64,000 bases of DNA from Tubiluchus corallicola (GCA_030141605.1 JAQGDQ010000827.1:27183-91182), one strand, 5' to 3'; numbered from the stretch's first letter, positions 48,901 to 60,795 are shown. Notes: generated by a model not told the origin, from the sequence alone. Program-made: numbers and translations.

Positions 48901-51900
48901 TAAAGCAGAAAGACTGTAAAACAATATATCATTAATGCAAAAAAACAAATCTTTTTGATAATACTTGTCAAATATTGTATTTTTTGGTGAATTAGCGGTG
49001 CGCACCGGAATGGCAGTGCAGTGCCTTCGTAGCAGGTGGTGCAAACTTTTTAAATTATTAAGAATTTTCTCTTCTAATTACACAAGTCTTTCTAACAGGT
49101 AAGCGTAATGCTAAGTGATATAACTTTGCGCGGGAAGTTTTTAGGGACGTACTTTAAAATAGTCTTTTCTTCCCCCTTCAAGCTTTGCCGAGATTGGTCA
49201 GACCGAGATGCTAAAATGGATATTGATCAAGCAGAGTGTATATCATTGTTTAACTACGGTATTAAAAATTTTATATCACTCGTGTAATAATAGTGTTTTT
49301 TTAAAGTCGTCGCTCCCCCGTCACCCTTATCCCATCGCCGTTGGGCTTGAGTTTTATTTGACCGAAAGGTGGCCATTGGCGTGAGATTGATTAAGGTGGG
49401 CAACTACTTGCCGGGTAGAAGCCCACACAATTGGCTTTCAGATCAATTTCTGTGGCTCCTGGGGGGAGACAGACAAGATTTCCTTGAAAGTCGCAGCAGG
49501 CTGCCATTCTTCCAGTATTTTGAGAGATGCCTTCTAGCCAGCCCGCATGGCATTGCCTTCATCCGCCATCTCAGCCGTTGAGAACTAAGCATGGTTCACT
49601 TCCGCCTGATCCGCCGTTGGGGTCTTCGGTCGTAACCCTGACCAGGGTGAAGCGTTATACCCCGCGACATTGGGTCCTTGCCTGAACTTGGTAACTGCCT
49701 AAGCAGCCTCCACCCCCGCGACTTGGACGCGCCAGACAAGAGTTGCCACTGTGTAGACTAGAGAAGGAGACTCTAACTACCAGCAGCCGGGTTAACTACC
49801 CTGTATGGTACCAGGGCAGAGGGCTTTTTTAAAGTAACACTCATCTAAAAGTGGGTAATTTAAAAAATAAGCGATTTGACAGATTATATGCCTAAGAATA
49901 AAAAATGAAATTTTTAACTGGACTTTTTTAATTTCTTTTTTTAACATCTATGATCGCTTATTGTCTACATTTGGATTAATTTAACTCTTAGTAGTAGGAC
50001 TTAATTTTTTGTTAAAATGGTTACATTAGTTATTGGTAAAATATCTTGGGACTACGGCCATATCACGTTGAAAACACCGGTTCTCGTCTGATCACCGAAG
50101 TTAAGCAACATAGAGCCTGGTTAGTACTTGGTTGGGTGACTGCCTAATAATACCAGGTGCTGTAGGCTTGTGGGATGCCCATACTGTATCTCGACACTAG
50201 GCGGAGGAGCTGCACAAGCAGCCAACAGCTAGAGGGCGGAGGAGGTCAAGTGACCCAACGGCCATATGTAGAGTAAACCTTCCAAATCAGGAGTGGAGCC
50301 CCGAAGGCGGACCCGTGCAGCATGCTCACTGACTCCGGCAGCTCCTGCAGCCAACCTGGTGCCAAACGTATCGCTCCGCTTTCCTTTGGACTACACCAGG
50401 GAGGAAGAGAGGGGCTTCCTGTTGTCTGGGCAACTCAGGATCTCCATACACCTTGCCCAGGCATGCGCCGTAGAGAAGCCACTCCAGTGGTTCAAGGATC
50501 GCACTGCTTAGCCACAGTCGACGCTGCAGCTCCATCAATGTGATCAATAACTGACTCTCTTGGCGCACACTGCACTGTCTTCCGAAGACAGAAGGACGCC
50601 AACAAGAACATTATTAAAATGTGGCTAAAAAGCGCTTTAAATTTTTTGCCGTTTTTAAATGCCACTGGTGCATTTCGTGAGTACGTTTCATTATAGCTAA
50701 ACTTAGAGTTGATAAGTGAAGCCATTGATTTTGTTTCAGTCTTGAAATCTGACTTGGAGATGCTGAATCAGTGTGTGGAAGATCTCAAGAAGGAACTTAT
50801 CGAGAAAGAGAAAGAAATGCAACGAAAAGTGCAGTCCGCAAGGGAGGAGGAATGGGTTAAGATAAACCAACTTGAAACCGAAAAGTAATTGTTTTGTTGT
50901 GTTTTCCTTTAAAAGAAAATATATTTAACGATACATAGTACGTCATGCATAGATATGGCTGTTACTTTATTGTTACTGCGTTGATTAGGTTAAAAACCAT
51001 CTCTCTCTCTCGCTCTCTCTCTTGCTCTCGCCATATAAATCTAAACATATTAATATATGGACGATACTAGGTACCATATGCTATCACCAACAGCAAAGTA
51101 ATAGCAGACTTTGTGACTAGAGCAAGGAATATCTTTGAACTTTTGTTTAATACTAATGATAAAGTTTTTGTGCGCATGTTTGATAATTTTCTCACTTAAC
51201 ATGTAAGGTAAGTTTGTGTGTTTTACTTTACATTTTGCTGTTATGTAATTTTAGGCTGGACATGGATAATAAATTGAGAGAGTCGGAACGCAGCAGACTT
51301 GAAACGGTGCAAGAAAAGATTTCCGCTGTTGACCAAGCCGCAGAAAATGTCAGGCAAACCATTACTGAGAAACAACAAGCAGCTAAGGAATGCAGTCTGT
51401 TAAGGTGATGTTCTGTTCAGGGTTGTTACCGAAACTGAATTTACGAACTGAAACCGAATTTTATCAAACATAACAAACCGATACCGAAACAGAAACATTT
51501 TTGCAAAACCAACTAGTATTAAAACTGAAAAAACAAAATTCTAAAATAGGTAAAATATCTTATTTTTTGTTTGTATGCTTTTATTTGCTGTGTGTCGTGA
51601 TGCTAAAGTTTTCGCTGGGGTGTTTTAGGGAGAGCTAACAACCGACATTGGAAGGTTTATCAGACTGTTTTTGTTGTTGCAATGTTTGTGTTAAACAGAA
51701 GAAATCACTGAATGAAAACGTGGTTTAACTTTGCAATCTGTATTGTATTCGAAATCATAGTCTCAATGTCAATCCACATATACACGAAAATGGTAAACAT
51801 AATCAACAATAGTACAAATGTTAAAGTAAATCCATCAGCCAATATATCATGGGACCTGAGTCTCAACGTTATAGTCACCAAAACCACTGTTTAAGCCTAT

Positions 51901-54900
51901 TGCTTGTCCACTCATCTTGCTACCAAGTCAAGAGTAGTAGTTATTCACAGAGAAGCCCGGTAACCCAGTTCTACACAAACATATAGCAGTAGCAAATACA
52001 TACATATATTGGAAACTTCCAAGTGTACAAACAGATGTCAGCACTGACTTAGTGGTAGTGAAAAACAAAAGTTTAAAACTAGAAATCAAAATTATTAATA
52101 AACTGTAAATTAAATGCTCGCATCTGCGACACTGTGATGCAAAATTACTGATAAAAACCCAGGAATGTTTTATAGCACGGAACGTCAAGTTTGGTGGAAT
52201 GACTTACATTAGAAAGTATTTTTGCATAACATAGTTGTATAATTATGTGGCTAGAGCTCAATGTAGGCTTATGCCTGTCCTTAGTCCACTTGAACCTGGG
52301 CCCAGTAACCGTTACTTGTTCATTATAATTAAGTAAAAAATCTTGATGTCCGTATATTGTTGCTAATTGTAACAAGCAGCATTGGAGGCACGAGTGTGAC
52401 AGTGAGCAAGTAAATATTAAAATGTCACTGTAAGTCAAGGGTTTAGTGACAGTGGAATCGCAACGACGAATTAAGAACCCTGGAAGAACTGATACACAGT
52501 GCCTGTACAATTTATAGTTATACCACTGTTATAATTTACCGCTGCTATTGACAAGTCTAGTATGTGCAAAACACTGTGTGAATAATTATAAATTAAAATA
52601 AAATATATCACTTAGAAAACTCACAAAACAACTCATTAACTCTTTATCAGCTAATTATTTACGGCTAAAGCCAAATGATGTCAGTTAAAAAATATTAGGA
52701 TAAAAAATTGCATTCCGAAGTCGGGGGAAATTAAGCCTCCTACTGGGTGAGTACCCAGAATAGCTTACATAATTATACAACAGAGTTTTGTTTTTAGATT
52801 TAAGTATCCTTAATGATTAACGTTTAAAGATTATAGTGTTTCATTAAAATAAAGAAATTTTATTTTGTAGAGATATTGTTACCTGTATTTCATAAATTAT
52901 AGAACGAAATAATATAAAACTATAAAAACTATGAACTGTAAAATCGTTTTTTGCTCAAATAAATTCAAAGATGGTTTGATGTTTTGGTTAGTTGGGCCTG
53001 GAGACCCTAAACGTTCACAGTGATCAGTACTAAAGATTTGCCGCATTGCTGTGAAAAGCACATCACAAGCTGTTATGTAAACGAAATTTACACTTTGTTT
53101 GAACTATTTAGCCGAAGAAAGAAAAGGTAAATACTAGTAAAGCCTTTGTAAAATGCTACCGAGAATTATTCGAAATTTCGGCTGCGAAACTTGATAAATT
53201 TCCTCGAAACCAAAATTTAACCGAAATCCAATTACCGGCAAACCGAACCGAAAATTTCGTTTCGGTAACATCCCTGATTCTGTGTTTAACCTGCATGTTG
53301 CCACTTTTGTATTTTAAGAAACGTTTATTTCAATGGTGGAATAAGGGAATATGTATTTTCTATGAATAGTTTTGTAGGTTGTCTTGTACATTGTACTGGA
53401 AGAAATATAGAAAAATTAATGCAGTTTACGTTAGTACGTCGTGACTTTGTGAAGCCATGTGTTAATTTATGCTTACTTTGTGAAGCCATGTGTTAATTTA
53501 TGCTTATTTTGGTTTTACTTACGTAGAGAGAAGAATCAAACGCTTCAGGCAAAATTGACAAAGTACGAAGATGAACACAACACGTATGAGTTGAGTCATC
53601 AGAAGATTGCTACACTAGAAGCCAAGATTACGGCAATGCAGGACGTAGAAGACGATCTAAACACTGCAAATAGTAAACTGAACAGCTCGGTTTCGCGGTT
53701 ACAGGAAGAGGTGAAGCTGTCACACGACGAGCTGGAAAAGACGAGAAGCGTGGCAGAGCAAGTTAGATACATGCATTTATTTTGCTCTCTTTTCTGCCAT
53801 TTTTTGAAAGTAGTTTTGTGTAAGGAACGTATTGTGGTAGGATGGTTAGCTCGCCAATTACGAGGTTCTGGGTTCGAATTCCAATCATCTATGTTTTTTT
53901 AGCCATTTATCACATGAACAATACGTTTGTGCTAGTCTTACTAGTCCTACATAGTCTTAAGCAAGTAAATGGGGGGATTAAGGACAGCTGAGTGACAGGC
54001 TTCCACTTATCTTCTTTATATGCTGTGGCTTCATAAATTGATGCTGTAATCATCTCTGTCTATACTCCATCAGGGGCATGAAATTATTCTTGCTATTTTA
54101 AAGGCATGCTGCTGTAATCGTCTCTGTCTATGCTCCATCAGGAGCATGAAATTATTCTTGCTATTTTAAAGACATGCAGCTGTAATCAACATACTGTCAT
54201 ATTATAAGTGTTCGTGCCCTAATATGTAAAAATTTACTTTTTTATACTGCCAGTCTAATTCTGTTTTAATATACGTGGTGCTCTGTGCTATTTTTTGACC
54301 AGTTTTTATGAATCCGCATACTGCAAGTCACTTTGTGTTTTTGACGTGTTTGTAAGTCTCATTCTGCGTAGAGTCAAAATGTGTCAGTCACTGTTTAATC
54401 TCTGTCTCATAATTTTGTCTGGCCTAAGAAATTGCGAATGCCACAGCAACTGCGATTAAATATTGCATGACTAATAAGTGCAGTTATGATAAAATTTTCG
54501 TGACATTTGAATTAGTAACCCAAAGATGAGCTATAGGTGTGTGCGTTGCTTTTTCTGCCACTTCAATACCCAAGCGTAGTTAATGGACCAGTTTCAAGAG
54601 AACGTTTATAATTTTTGATGCTGTTATGCTTGTGTTTTTTTATGTTAGTTAAAGTGTGGTTAGATCACTCAAATTTGCTACTTTACACAGTAGGATTGCT
54701 TGCTTCACGTATGCCATAATTTTGTAAATGAATTTTTCGCTTTCTGTCCAGATTCTAAATCAACATCGAAGAAGTTGGGAAGAGGAAAGAAACCAGATGG
54801 GAAGGAGAATTGAAGAACTGGAAGCTCACATTGCAAATGCACATTCGAAAGCAAAAAAAGCATCCGATACTTATAAAGGGGTATGTCAGCAGCTCTCTGA

Positions 54901-56500
54901 ATATAAGTAGTTTTTAAGCCGCAGACAAGCTGCTTATCTGTTTCTACGTTGCAAGGCAAATATTAAGTCAATAGGTATCTGTATTTAATATCTAATTCTA
55001 GTAGTGCTTTTCATTAGCTTAACATAAATTTGCATACTTATACTTACGAATTGTACATTGTACTTGTTTTCAAAAATAGCTGTACTATTTTTGTTTTCAT
55101 CGTAGCAGCCATTGAAGTATCTTATAACTCACGACACTGAACTATATAGACAATGTCTTTTCATGTACTGTTGATACTGACAGAGTTGCATCTTGGACAT
55201 TACTTTTGGTAATTCATCGAATTAACATCAGTAGTTTAATAACTGATGTTAGGCTTCGTTAAAGACTAACTGAAAACATTTGACTGTGGCTTATAGGTAT
55301 TCTAATTAAATTGTTTTACCACTCTGTCTGCGAAATTGTGGACTGAAGAGACATGACGTGCAAAAAATTGCTTATACAGTCATGCCTCGGTTTTCGAACG
55401 TCTCAGTATTCGTACAAATCGGTTTTCGGCCAGAAGATTTGACTTGAAATTGTCTCCGTTCTCGACCAGAATTTCGGTACTCGACCAACCGCCAAGCACG
55501 TGATGAACGCATGCGCGGCGAGCCGAGTAGAGCCGAGCGTAACCGACTGCGCCCGAAGGTAGTCAGTCACGCACGTGTTTCTGCTCTTGCTTACGTATGC
55601 CATCACACTGCTACCAACACCTAACTTTTTTTCATGCAGGAATAATTACGTTTTTCTTTCTAAGGAATTCTATTATGTTTTTCTTATTAATTATATCATA
55701 TCTACTGTTTGAATAAGCATTTTTGTATTATTATATTTCGTTTTAGTAATACTTTACAGTTCATTTGGTTCTTGAGAACGGATTATTTGCTTTTACATTA
55801 TTTCTTATGGAATTAAATGATTCGGTACTCAACCAAATCGGTTTTCAAACACTTTTTAGGTACGAATTATGGTCGAAAACCGAGATATGACTGTAGTAAG
55901 AAAATTAGCATCATGTTCAATCATGCTTTTTACTCGGTTTCACCTTTATTGCACAAAATAAAAGGTATTGTTTTGATGATTTATATAAGAAGCCTTTTGA
56001 TAGTTTTGCTATGTGCAGTTGCTGTAGGTCAAAGGTTAAGTGTACCACAGTAACACGTCTTAACTACAACCATCACGTGACGTGTGGGTAAAGTCAAGTC
56101 ATCTGCCGCATTAGTTCAGTAATGTCATTTTTTTACGTTGTCTTTACTTAATTATGCATTAGTCTATGTGTAGAGTGATTTACTATCAGGATCTTGCTTG
56201 AGAACAAGAAAATGTTAGCTAGGTATGGTTCTAACATGTTAAAACTGTTGCTATCACATTAGCATGGACTTCAAGGTGTTGTCAAGCGCACACAAATGCA
56301 TTGTCTAGTCACTTAGCTTATGACATTTTCGCGATCATTATCAATCGCTGGAACTGTGAAAAGGCATATTAGTCACAGAGTTTGACATTCTTGTTATAGA
56401 AAAAGGGAAAATACATGAAACTTGTTGAACACCTGCGGGGGAAAATTCAACTGCTCCAGTCAAGAGGTGAAGAACTTGAACTGCAAGTTAACTCCCTCCG
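39975..56500 (+). CDS. CEP83: CEP83 (CCDC41)-like distal appendage protein, 11 exons, 3' end not placed
   Basis: Exons are 39975-40246, 41358-41508, 42529-42729, 43011-43158, 45594-45808, 47539-47695, 50740-50884, 51255-51404, 53527-53761, 54752-54880 and 56400-56500. Together they give 1904 nt (about 634 codons), all GT/AG and phase-consistent. The product is almost all coiled coil. It follows vertebrate CEP83 in order: 'LQNMLVEEKARSESHKSNYQ', then 'VTPDKLELMRVKVRDELEDP', 'YRAEYNKLRYESSFLKSEYE', 'RKLEVTNVRLETAQQKGEAE' and 'GEELELQVNSLR'. CEP83 sits at the root of mother-centriole distal appendages and is needed for membrane docking and ciliogenesis. A second Met lies at 40014. The last exon ends in 'CG' (phase 2); reading through it gives CGG TAA. 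Human CEP83 has about 80 more residues, so one or more terminal exons are missing here or lie beyond the window. Confidence 0.88.
41526..41875. repeat. Dispersed repeat, inverted relative to two copies at 48.65-49.19 kb
   Basis: It starts 17 bp after the CEP83 exon 2 donor. It is the reverse complement of 48650-48933 ('GAGGCATAAACCAAAAA', 'GTTACTCAGCATTATGCTTA') with an internal duplication of about 70 bp. A third, more diverged copy is at about 48965-49190. No terminal repeats were found. Confidence 0.8.
44332..44654. mobile_element. Tigger/pogo-like MITE, CAGTCGACCCTCGTTAAA ends
   Basis: Inverted ends CAGTCGACCCTCGTTAAACT and the complement of GATTTAACGAGGGTTGACTG are flanked by TA. A C-run lies near the right end. 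No coding remnant. (TA)n sequence follows at 44655-44875. Confidence 0.9.
45822..46170. mobile_element. Left end of a CAGGGCCGGATTATCC hAT-like element
   Basis: CAGGGCCGGATTATCCAGTA followed by 'GGCTATAGCCTAAGGCAC' is a typical hAT-type terminus. It starts 14 bp after the CEP83 exon 5 donor. No matching right end was seen before the LINE at 46.3 kb, so it is truncated or interrupted. Confidence 0.5.
46170..46198 (+). repeat. Short 5S-like head fragment
   Basis: 'CGGCCATGTCACGTTGAATA' followed by CACCCGG matches the first 27 bases of the 5S-headed SINE copies with a few changes, and then the similarity stops. Confidence 0.5.
46290..47395 (-). mobile_element. 5'-truncated LINE, copy 2, interrupted by another retroelement
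   Basis: Same family as 30485-31142 but longer. The part at 47371-47131 adds the reverse transcriptase catalytic box 'HLMYADDICLLPTT', and the part at 46868-46290 carries the C-terminal segment with frameshifts. The two are split by the 46876-47123 insertion. Like copy 1 it ends in a short (AATCTA)-type tail. It lies between CEP83 exons 5 and 6, antisense to the gene. Confidence 0.85.
46876..47123 (+). mobile_element. Short LINE 3' end nested in LINE copy 2
   Basis: Flanked by CTAGGTA at 46869-46875 and 47124-47130, a 7-bp duplication of a site that is single in the sister copy (31070-31080). It encodes an 'IWKSLPEVC'-type ending typical of LINE ORF2 C-termini, then AATAAAAT and a short (ATCT)n tail. 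A (TA)n-rich stretch forms its left part. Confidence 0.7.
47790..48280. mobile_element. GCCGCTTAATAGACTC MITE-like element
   Basis: The right end 'GAGTCTATTAAGCGGCGCCT' (to about 48278) and several internal 'TTAATTGACTC' and 'GGTTAATAGAC' motifs belong to the family interrupted at 10716. A related stretch lies at 57300-57370. The left boundary is unclear. Confidence 0.45.
48650..49190. repeat. Two direct diverged copies of the 41.5-kb repeat
   Basis: 48650-48933 and 48965-49190 share 'TTAATTATTAAGAATTTTCT' type sequence and GCACACCGG / GCGCACCGG heads in the same order. The first is nearly the reverse complement of 41526-41875. Confidence 0.75.
49310..49830. other. GC-rich unclassified insert of about 500 bp
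   Basis: GC-rich sequence (for example 'CGCCGTTGGGCTTGAG', 'GGTTAACTACCCTGTATGG') in an AT-rich intron of CEP83, ending before a T-run. It resembles the body of a SINE, but I see no clear pol III boxes, inverted ends or target duplication. It is not homologous to the 5S-headed SINE nearby. Confidence 0.35.
50052..50605 (+). mobile_element. 5S-rRNA-headed SINE, copy 2
   Basis: Same structure as copy 1. The 5S-like head runs from CTACGGCCATATCACGTTGA with box A and box C regions recognisable ('GGTTAGTACTTGGTTGGGTG'). The shared GC-rich body ends GACGCCAACAA. A clear target duplication was not found. It lies in the CEP83 intron before exon 7, in the same orientation as the gene. Confidence 0.87.
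51418..53276. mobile_element. 1.86-kb hAT-like element in CEP83 intron 8
   Basis: Ends CAGGGTTGTTACCGAAAC and TTTCGTTTCGGTAACATCCCTG (imperfect inverted repeats; subterminal 'AACCGA' motifs repeat at both sides). Flanks GTTCTGTT and ATTCTGTG match at 6 of 8 positions. It starts 14 bp after the exon 8 donor. I recognise no transposase in either strand. Confidence 0.7.
53832..53905 (+). mobile_element. tRNA-derived SINE head
   Basis: 'GGATGGTTAGCTCGCC' (box A-like) and 'GGTTCTGGGTTCGAATTCC' (box B) are spaced as in a tRNA, followed by a T-run. No full cloverleaf can be drawn with confidence, so it is a SINE head or tRNA pseudogene rather than a tRNA gene. Confidence 0.6.
54039..54190. repeat. 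Two units of the 68-bp minisatellite, inverted
   Basis: Two head-to-tail copies of the 68-bp unit found at 62.95-64 kb, in the opposite orientation ('CATCAGGGGCATGAAATTAT'). The last copy has the same boundary variant 'GACATGCAGCTGTAATCAA' as the edge of the large array. Confidence 0.9.
55377..55893. mobile_element. Tigger/pogo-like MITE, CAGTCATGCCTCGGTTTTCG ends
   Basis: Inverted ends CAGTCATGCCTCGGTTTTCG and CGAAAACCGAGATATGACTG are flanked by TA. Internal 'AATCGGTTTTC' motifs repeat at both sides. It lies between CEP83 exons 10 and 11. No transposase is present. Confidence 0.9.
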
Positions 56501-56551
56501 GTAAGCTGCATGCTACTGTAACTTATGCTTGCTTGTTTCCTACTTTTGAAA

Positions 56552-56960
56552 CAGGGGTTTTTACAAATTATCTGACTAGTCGGACCACATTAAACATTCC
56601 TGCAATTCCTGTGGGCCTCATGCAGTTTGGTCAAGGAGCCAAATACAGTAAGACCTTATAACAATTTTTTTGCATTCGATTTGCGCACATCATTACCACT
56701 GCACTCAAGATACTATTTTAGAAGTTACTAAAATTTATATTAAAAACCATATATTTCGTCATGTCAGACACTGACATTAAGTGACAACGGTTTTGTAACG
56801 GTTAATGCCATCCGATCTAGAGGAAAAAACTACCCACACTATCTTTGCGATACTGGCGCATACTTCAGCTGGATCGCGTGGGCCGCACTTTCATTACGTT
56901 GACAAATCTCTTCGCACGCCACACAAGATCTCTCGGCGGGCCGCAGTTTGCACACCTCTG
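56552..56960. mobile_element. hAT MITE, family with CAGGGGTGTGCAAA ends, copy 3
   Basis: Same interior and orientation as the 3450 copy ('GCAGTTTGGTCAAGGAGCCA'). The ends are worn (CAGGGGTTTTTACAAA and TTTGCACACCTCTG). Flanks TTTTGAAA and ATTTAAAA match at 6 of 8. It starts 52 bp after the CEP83 exon 11 donor. Confidence 0.85.
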
Positions 56961-57100
56961 ATTTAAAATACAATTCAGCTTTTCAAATCGTACCTAAATA
57001 TATGAAGTCCTAGACCAACCCGCTGAAGACTGGCTGCTTTACAGTCACAGTGAATGAATTCACCAAATTCTATTGTTGGCTAATTAACATAAGTCATAAG

Positions 57101-57593
57101 CAGGGATGAGAATTTTCCGCGGATACGCGGAATTCCGAGTTTTTGGAAGACCAGTAGTGCCATTTTTGTAAATCATGTAAATTCGTTGAGAAAATTTTTA
57201 CGGACCCACTACATTATTTCACAAGCTGACTGCTAGTTGGCAGGCCGTCACTTTGTTTACACAATGTAGATCAGTGTAACCACGTGTATATCTCTATGTA
57301 TAAAAATATAGAATCAATTGTGCGGAGTTATTTGAGTCAATTGCAGACAGTTTTGCATAGGAGCGGCCAGTGCTTAGGCGTTTTTGAGACAATTAGGTAT
57401 CATGTATCCTTGATATTTGGGTATTTTAAATTATGCATGAAACAAGGTAACTGATATTTTAAGTCCAAGTAGAGGCTATGGTCACAAAATTGCAATTTGT
57501 TGCTGGCTCCCGTTGAACTCCATTAGGGCCTAGGTGGCCCCAAAACCCCCGGCCTGTTTCAGAGTTTTTTACAATTTGTCATTCTCATCCCTG
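57101..57593. mobile_element. hAT-like MITE, CAGGGATGAGAAT ends
   Basis: Inverted ends CAGGGATGAGAAT and ATTCTCATCCCTG are flanked by CATAAG on both sides (a possible 8-bp duplication that has decayed). No coding sequence. From 57600 to 58480 I see AT-rich sequence without recognisable features. Confidence 0.75.
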
Positions 57594-58476
57594 CATAAGT
57601 CATTTATTTCACATTACACATTTACAATAGTTTCATGTACAATATCTAGTGAAAGGGCCTACAATGAACATAATACAAATAAGCTTTTATTATTTCTGCA
57701 CAAGAAAAGCCTCACACACTGTTCACCTGTATACGAATGTAAATGTGTTGCGGGCATTTTAGATTGTCCCACACAGTGAAAGAAAAAAAAATAATGGAAA
57801 AAATCTGAAAATTTAAAGTGAATCGTATGATAAAAAAACAGTGCTTAAAATGGAATGATGTAATGAATGAAGCTCATATATGAGATGATATAAAAAATAG
57901 AAAGACTATTATTTGTTCCTCTATAATTCTATAATTTCTTTACTGTAATATCATGTGATTTTGTTTATTTATCACCCTGTAGTAAATATGGCTCTATTCG
58001 TCAGTCATATCTTCATTGTTCTTTTCGAGTCGTAGAATATAGTCCGGTACCTTCTAGGATTTCTTTTCACTTCTTTTCAAACATTTCTTTTTATAATGTG
58101 CAGACACTAACTGTTTCTGAAGTGATTACAAACTAGACTTCTGCATCGTTACTGCTAAACATATTGCTTGTGGATGGAAAGTGATGTTATTTCACTTTAG
58201 CGTATGAATTTTGATTGCTGTACAGTGTGCTTAACTGTTCTGGAGTGAGACCAATTTCAGCGAGTTGATTGCAGTTTGTGTGAGTTAGCCCAGCTATTTG
58301 ACTAGCACTGTGATGTGGAGTTAGACATAATACATAGAGTGATGAACTGTTGTTAAACTTGTTATAGAACTAGAGTCCACTCTCATATGCAGTACTTGAC
58401 TTCTAACAAAAAAATGTAGACATAGAATGAGTTTAACTTAAACTTTACATAGTAATTTATTGTTTACGTAAGAGTA

Positions 58477-59011
58477 AGTGAACGGCCAAGTCACGTTGAA
58501 AACACCGGTTCTCGTCTGATCACCGAAGTTAAGCAACATAGAGGCTGGTTAGTGCTTGGATTGGTGACCGCCTAGGAATACCAGGTGCTGTAGGCTTGCG
58601 GGATGTCCACACTGTATTAGGCGGAGGAGCTGCACAAGCAGCCAGTGGCTAGAGGGCGGAGGAGGTCAAGTGACCCAACGGCCATGTGTAGAGGAGTAAA
58701 CCTTCCAAATCAGGAGTGGAGCCCTGAAGGCAGACCAGTGCAGCATGCTCAGTGACTCCGGCAGCTCCTGCAGCCAACCTGGTGCCAAACGTATCGCTCC
58801 GCTTTCCTTTGGACTACACTAGGGAGGAAGAAGAGGGGGTTCCTTTTGTGTGGGCAACTCAGGATCTCCATACACCTTGCCCAGGCGTGCGCCCTGGAGA
58901 CGTTCAAGGATCGGACTGCTCAGCCACAGTCGACGCTGCAGCTCCATCAATGTGATCAATGACTCTCTTGGCGCACACTCCATTGTCCTCCGAGACAGAA
59001 GGATGCCAACA
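58477..59011 (+). mobile_element. 5S-rRNA-headed SINE, copy 3
   Basis: The 5S-like head (ACGGCCAAGTCACGTTGAAA onward) and GC-rich body match copies 1 and 2, with a deletion of about 10 bp after the head. It is flanked by 11-bp direct repeats ACGTAAGAGTA at 58466-58476 and 59012-59022, showing insertion by retroposition. Confidence 0.88.
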
Positions 59012-59853
59012 ACGTAAGAGTATGCAGATGTGGCAAGTGGAGCCTTGTGTCATCCTCAAACTCAAAACAAAAATTTGTTTTGACACCATTGTTTGGTAAG
59101 ATTTTATCTCATATTGGAAGTTTGAATCCTTCAGAAGGACTGATCACTGTAGATTGTCCTAGACAAAGTGGACATTAACTCTGCCTCACTTAGCCCAATC
59201 ATAATATTCTCTGAAGCCCATATTACTTGAAAGATGGTTTAAAAATATTGATTGTGTCCTGCAATATTCTTGCAAAAGTACACAGAACTATCTTTTTCCA
59301 GTGTAAAGCGCACAAAAAGTCGTGCAGTTGTTTTATCCTGGTTTTTTGCGCATAACCAATTTGGTACAGAATTACGAAAAAAGGTGCAAGTTCAGGTCTG
59401 CTAAATAGGGGTGAGCGTCGAACATTCGAATTCGACTTCAACGAGTTTTTTAGTTCGAATTCGATTTGAATAATTCAGCACTTCAATAACATACGTTGAA
59501 GCATATAATGCAAGACAGACTGATGCCGGGCTAGTAATGTTGGTGGCAATGCTACTATGAATGTTCGAGTCATTCATAGTAATAACCATAGCCTAACGTT
59601 GGTCAAATAATTCAGTTTTCTGTCATTGTGTATCGCGTTTGTGTTCACACTTTGATTTTGATTTTGGCTTTGGGTTAAAAACAGTTTCTGAGTAATAGTA
59701 AAATGTTTGTGGGCAATACGAATTTTATTTGTGACTATGTTGCACGCATTTATTGCAGAAATTTTCTGTTTGTGAGTTAATAGATACTTGCTTTATGTTT
59801 TGGGGGAACGCACTAGAGCCCTGCTTATTGTAATAAAAAGTATGTTTCTAATA

Positions 59854-60124
59854 GACCAGATGGTTTAGTGTAGTGGTAATGCGTCTGCTTTCCGTCTGGG
59901 AGGTTGTGAGTTCGAACCAGCGGCCGGGTCATACCAAAGACTTTAAAAATGGTTCCTGCTTTGCCCTGCCTGACGCGTGGTATTTAGGGAACAAGCGGGG
60001 TAATAATAGTCTCTGTTATGCAGTTGTAGATTGTTATTTACAGTCGGCTATAATAGCTCTTTGAGCTAATGTTAATTGTTGACCCAAAAGCTGACTTTAA
60101 ATAAAGATTATTATTATTATTATT

Positions 60125-60180
<56 letters not shown>
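59854..60180 (+). mobile_element. tRNA-derived SINE with (ATT)n/(GTT)n tail
   Basis: GACCAGATGGTTTAGTGTAG (box A region), 'GTGAGTTCGAACC' (box B) and a complementary 3' end GGGTC give a tRNA-like head. A 150-bp unrelated body and AATAAAG follow, with a trinucleotide tail (ATT then GTT) at 60108-60180. From 59022 to 59853 I see only AT-rich sequence. Confidence 0.82.
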
Positions 60181-60181
<1 letters not shown>

Positions 60182-60699
60182 AACAATAAAGCATCATAAT
60201 AATGCAGTATGTTATTTTCAGAAGCCATTGCAACTTGCGTAATCTCGTAATTAAAAAGTGTAACGAAATATGTGGGAAAATTATAAATTTACGTATTGTA
60301 GGCACTCGTAATCAATATGCATTTTCAAATATTAACAAGTATTATGTTAATTTAGTGAGATTTTTTTTTTGTTATTGAAGGGTAATGCGCTGGATGTCGT
60401 GACGTTTCAGTTATTATTCTAATATAATGTAGTTAAAATATATTTACAAACTGTAGCCAAACAACCTTATTTTCATGAACACCTTTATTTCAAGCTTTGC
60501 ATTTCATAATCCACTGTAATATTCATAACAATTTTCGTTGCTTGGATTTATCTGTTTGTTATTTTGTCCTTGAGTAAGGGTATTGATAAGTTGCTAGATC
60601 TTCCGCTCTTTTCCACGACCAGTAAGGTAATCGATTCCCCATGTATAACGTGTAATAAGATTATAGATACATTTTCTTCGCATATCCTTTTCTATTAGC

Positions 60700-60795
60700 A
60701 ACGTACAGACGACATTGGAGGACCTTGTCGACTGTACATCACGACCCAATTGCCTAAAGAGCCATCTGTGATAGGGGAGAGAAAGTTGCGCGTCA
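60700..60795 (+). other. Weak candidate for a CEP83 terminal exon
   Basis: A pyrimidine-rich acceptor-like 'CTTTTCTATTAG' precedes a stretch that is open for 21 to 33 codons, depending on frame. One frame contains 'YRRHWRTL', faintly like the 'QRRHNEFRSLI' segment of vertebrate CEP83. The frame that follows directly from the phase-2 donor at 56500 instead gives an unrelated-looking peptide and a stop after about 22 codons. I could not reconcile phase and homology together, so this is a lead only. Confidence 0.15.

Noticed and set aside
52145-52510. 121-codon minus-strand frame inside the 1.86-kb hAT-like element
   Set aside because: No transposase motifs, no similarity recognised, and it spans sequence with no coding bias that I can see.
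59405-59600. TAGGGGTGAGCG followed by TTCGAATTCGA motifs as a hAT terminus
   Set aside because: No second end or target duplication was found.
59854-59935. tRNA gene
   Set aside because: Only boxes A and B and part of the acceptor stem are convincing, and it continues into a SINE body with a tail.
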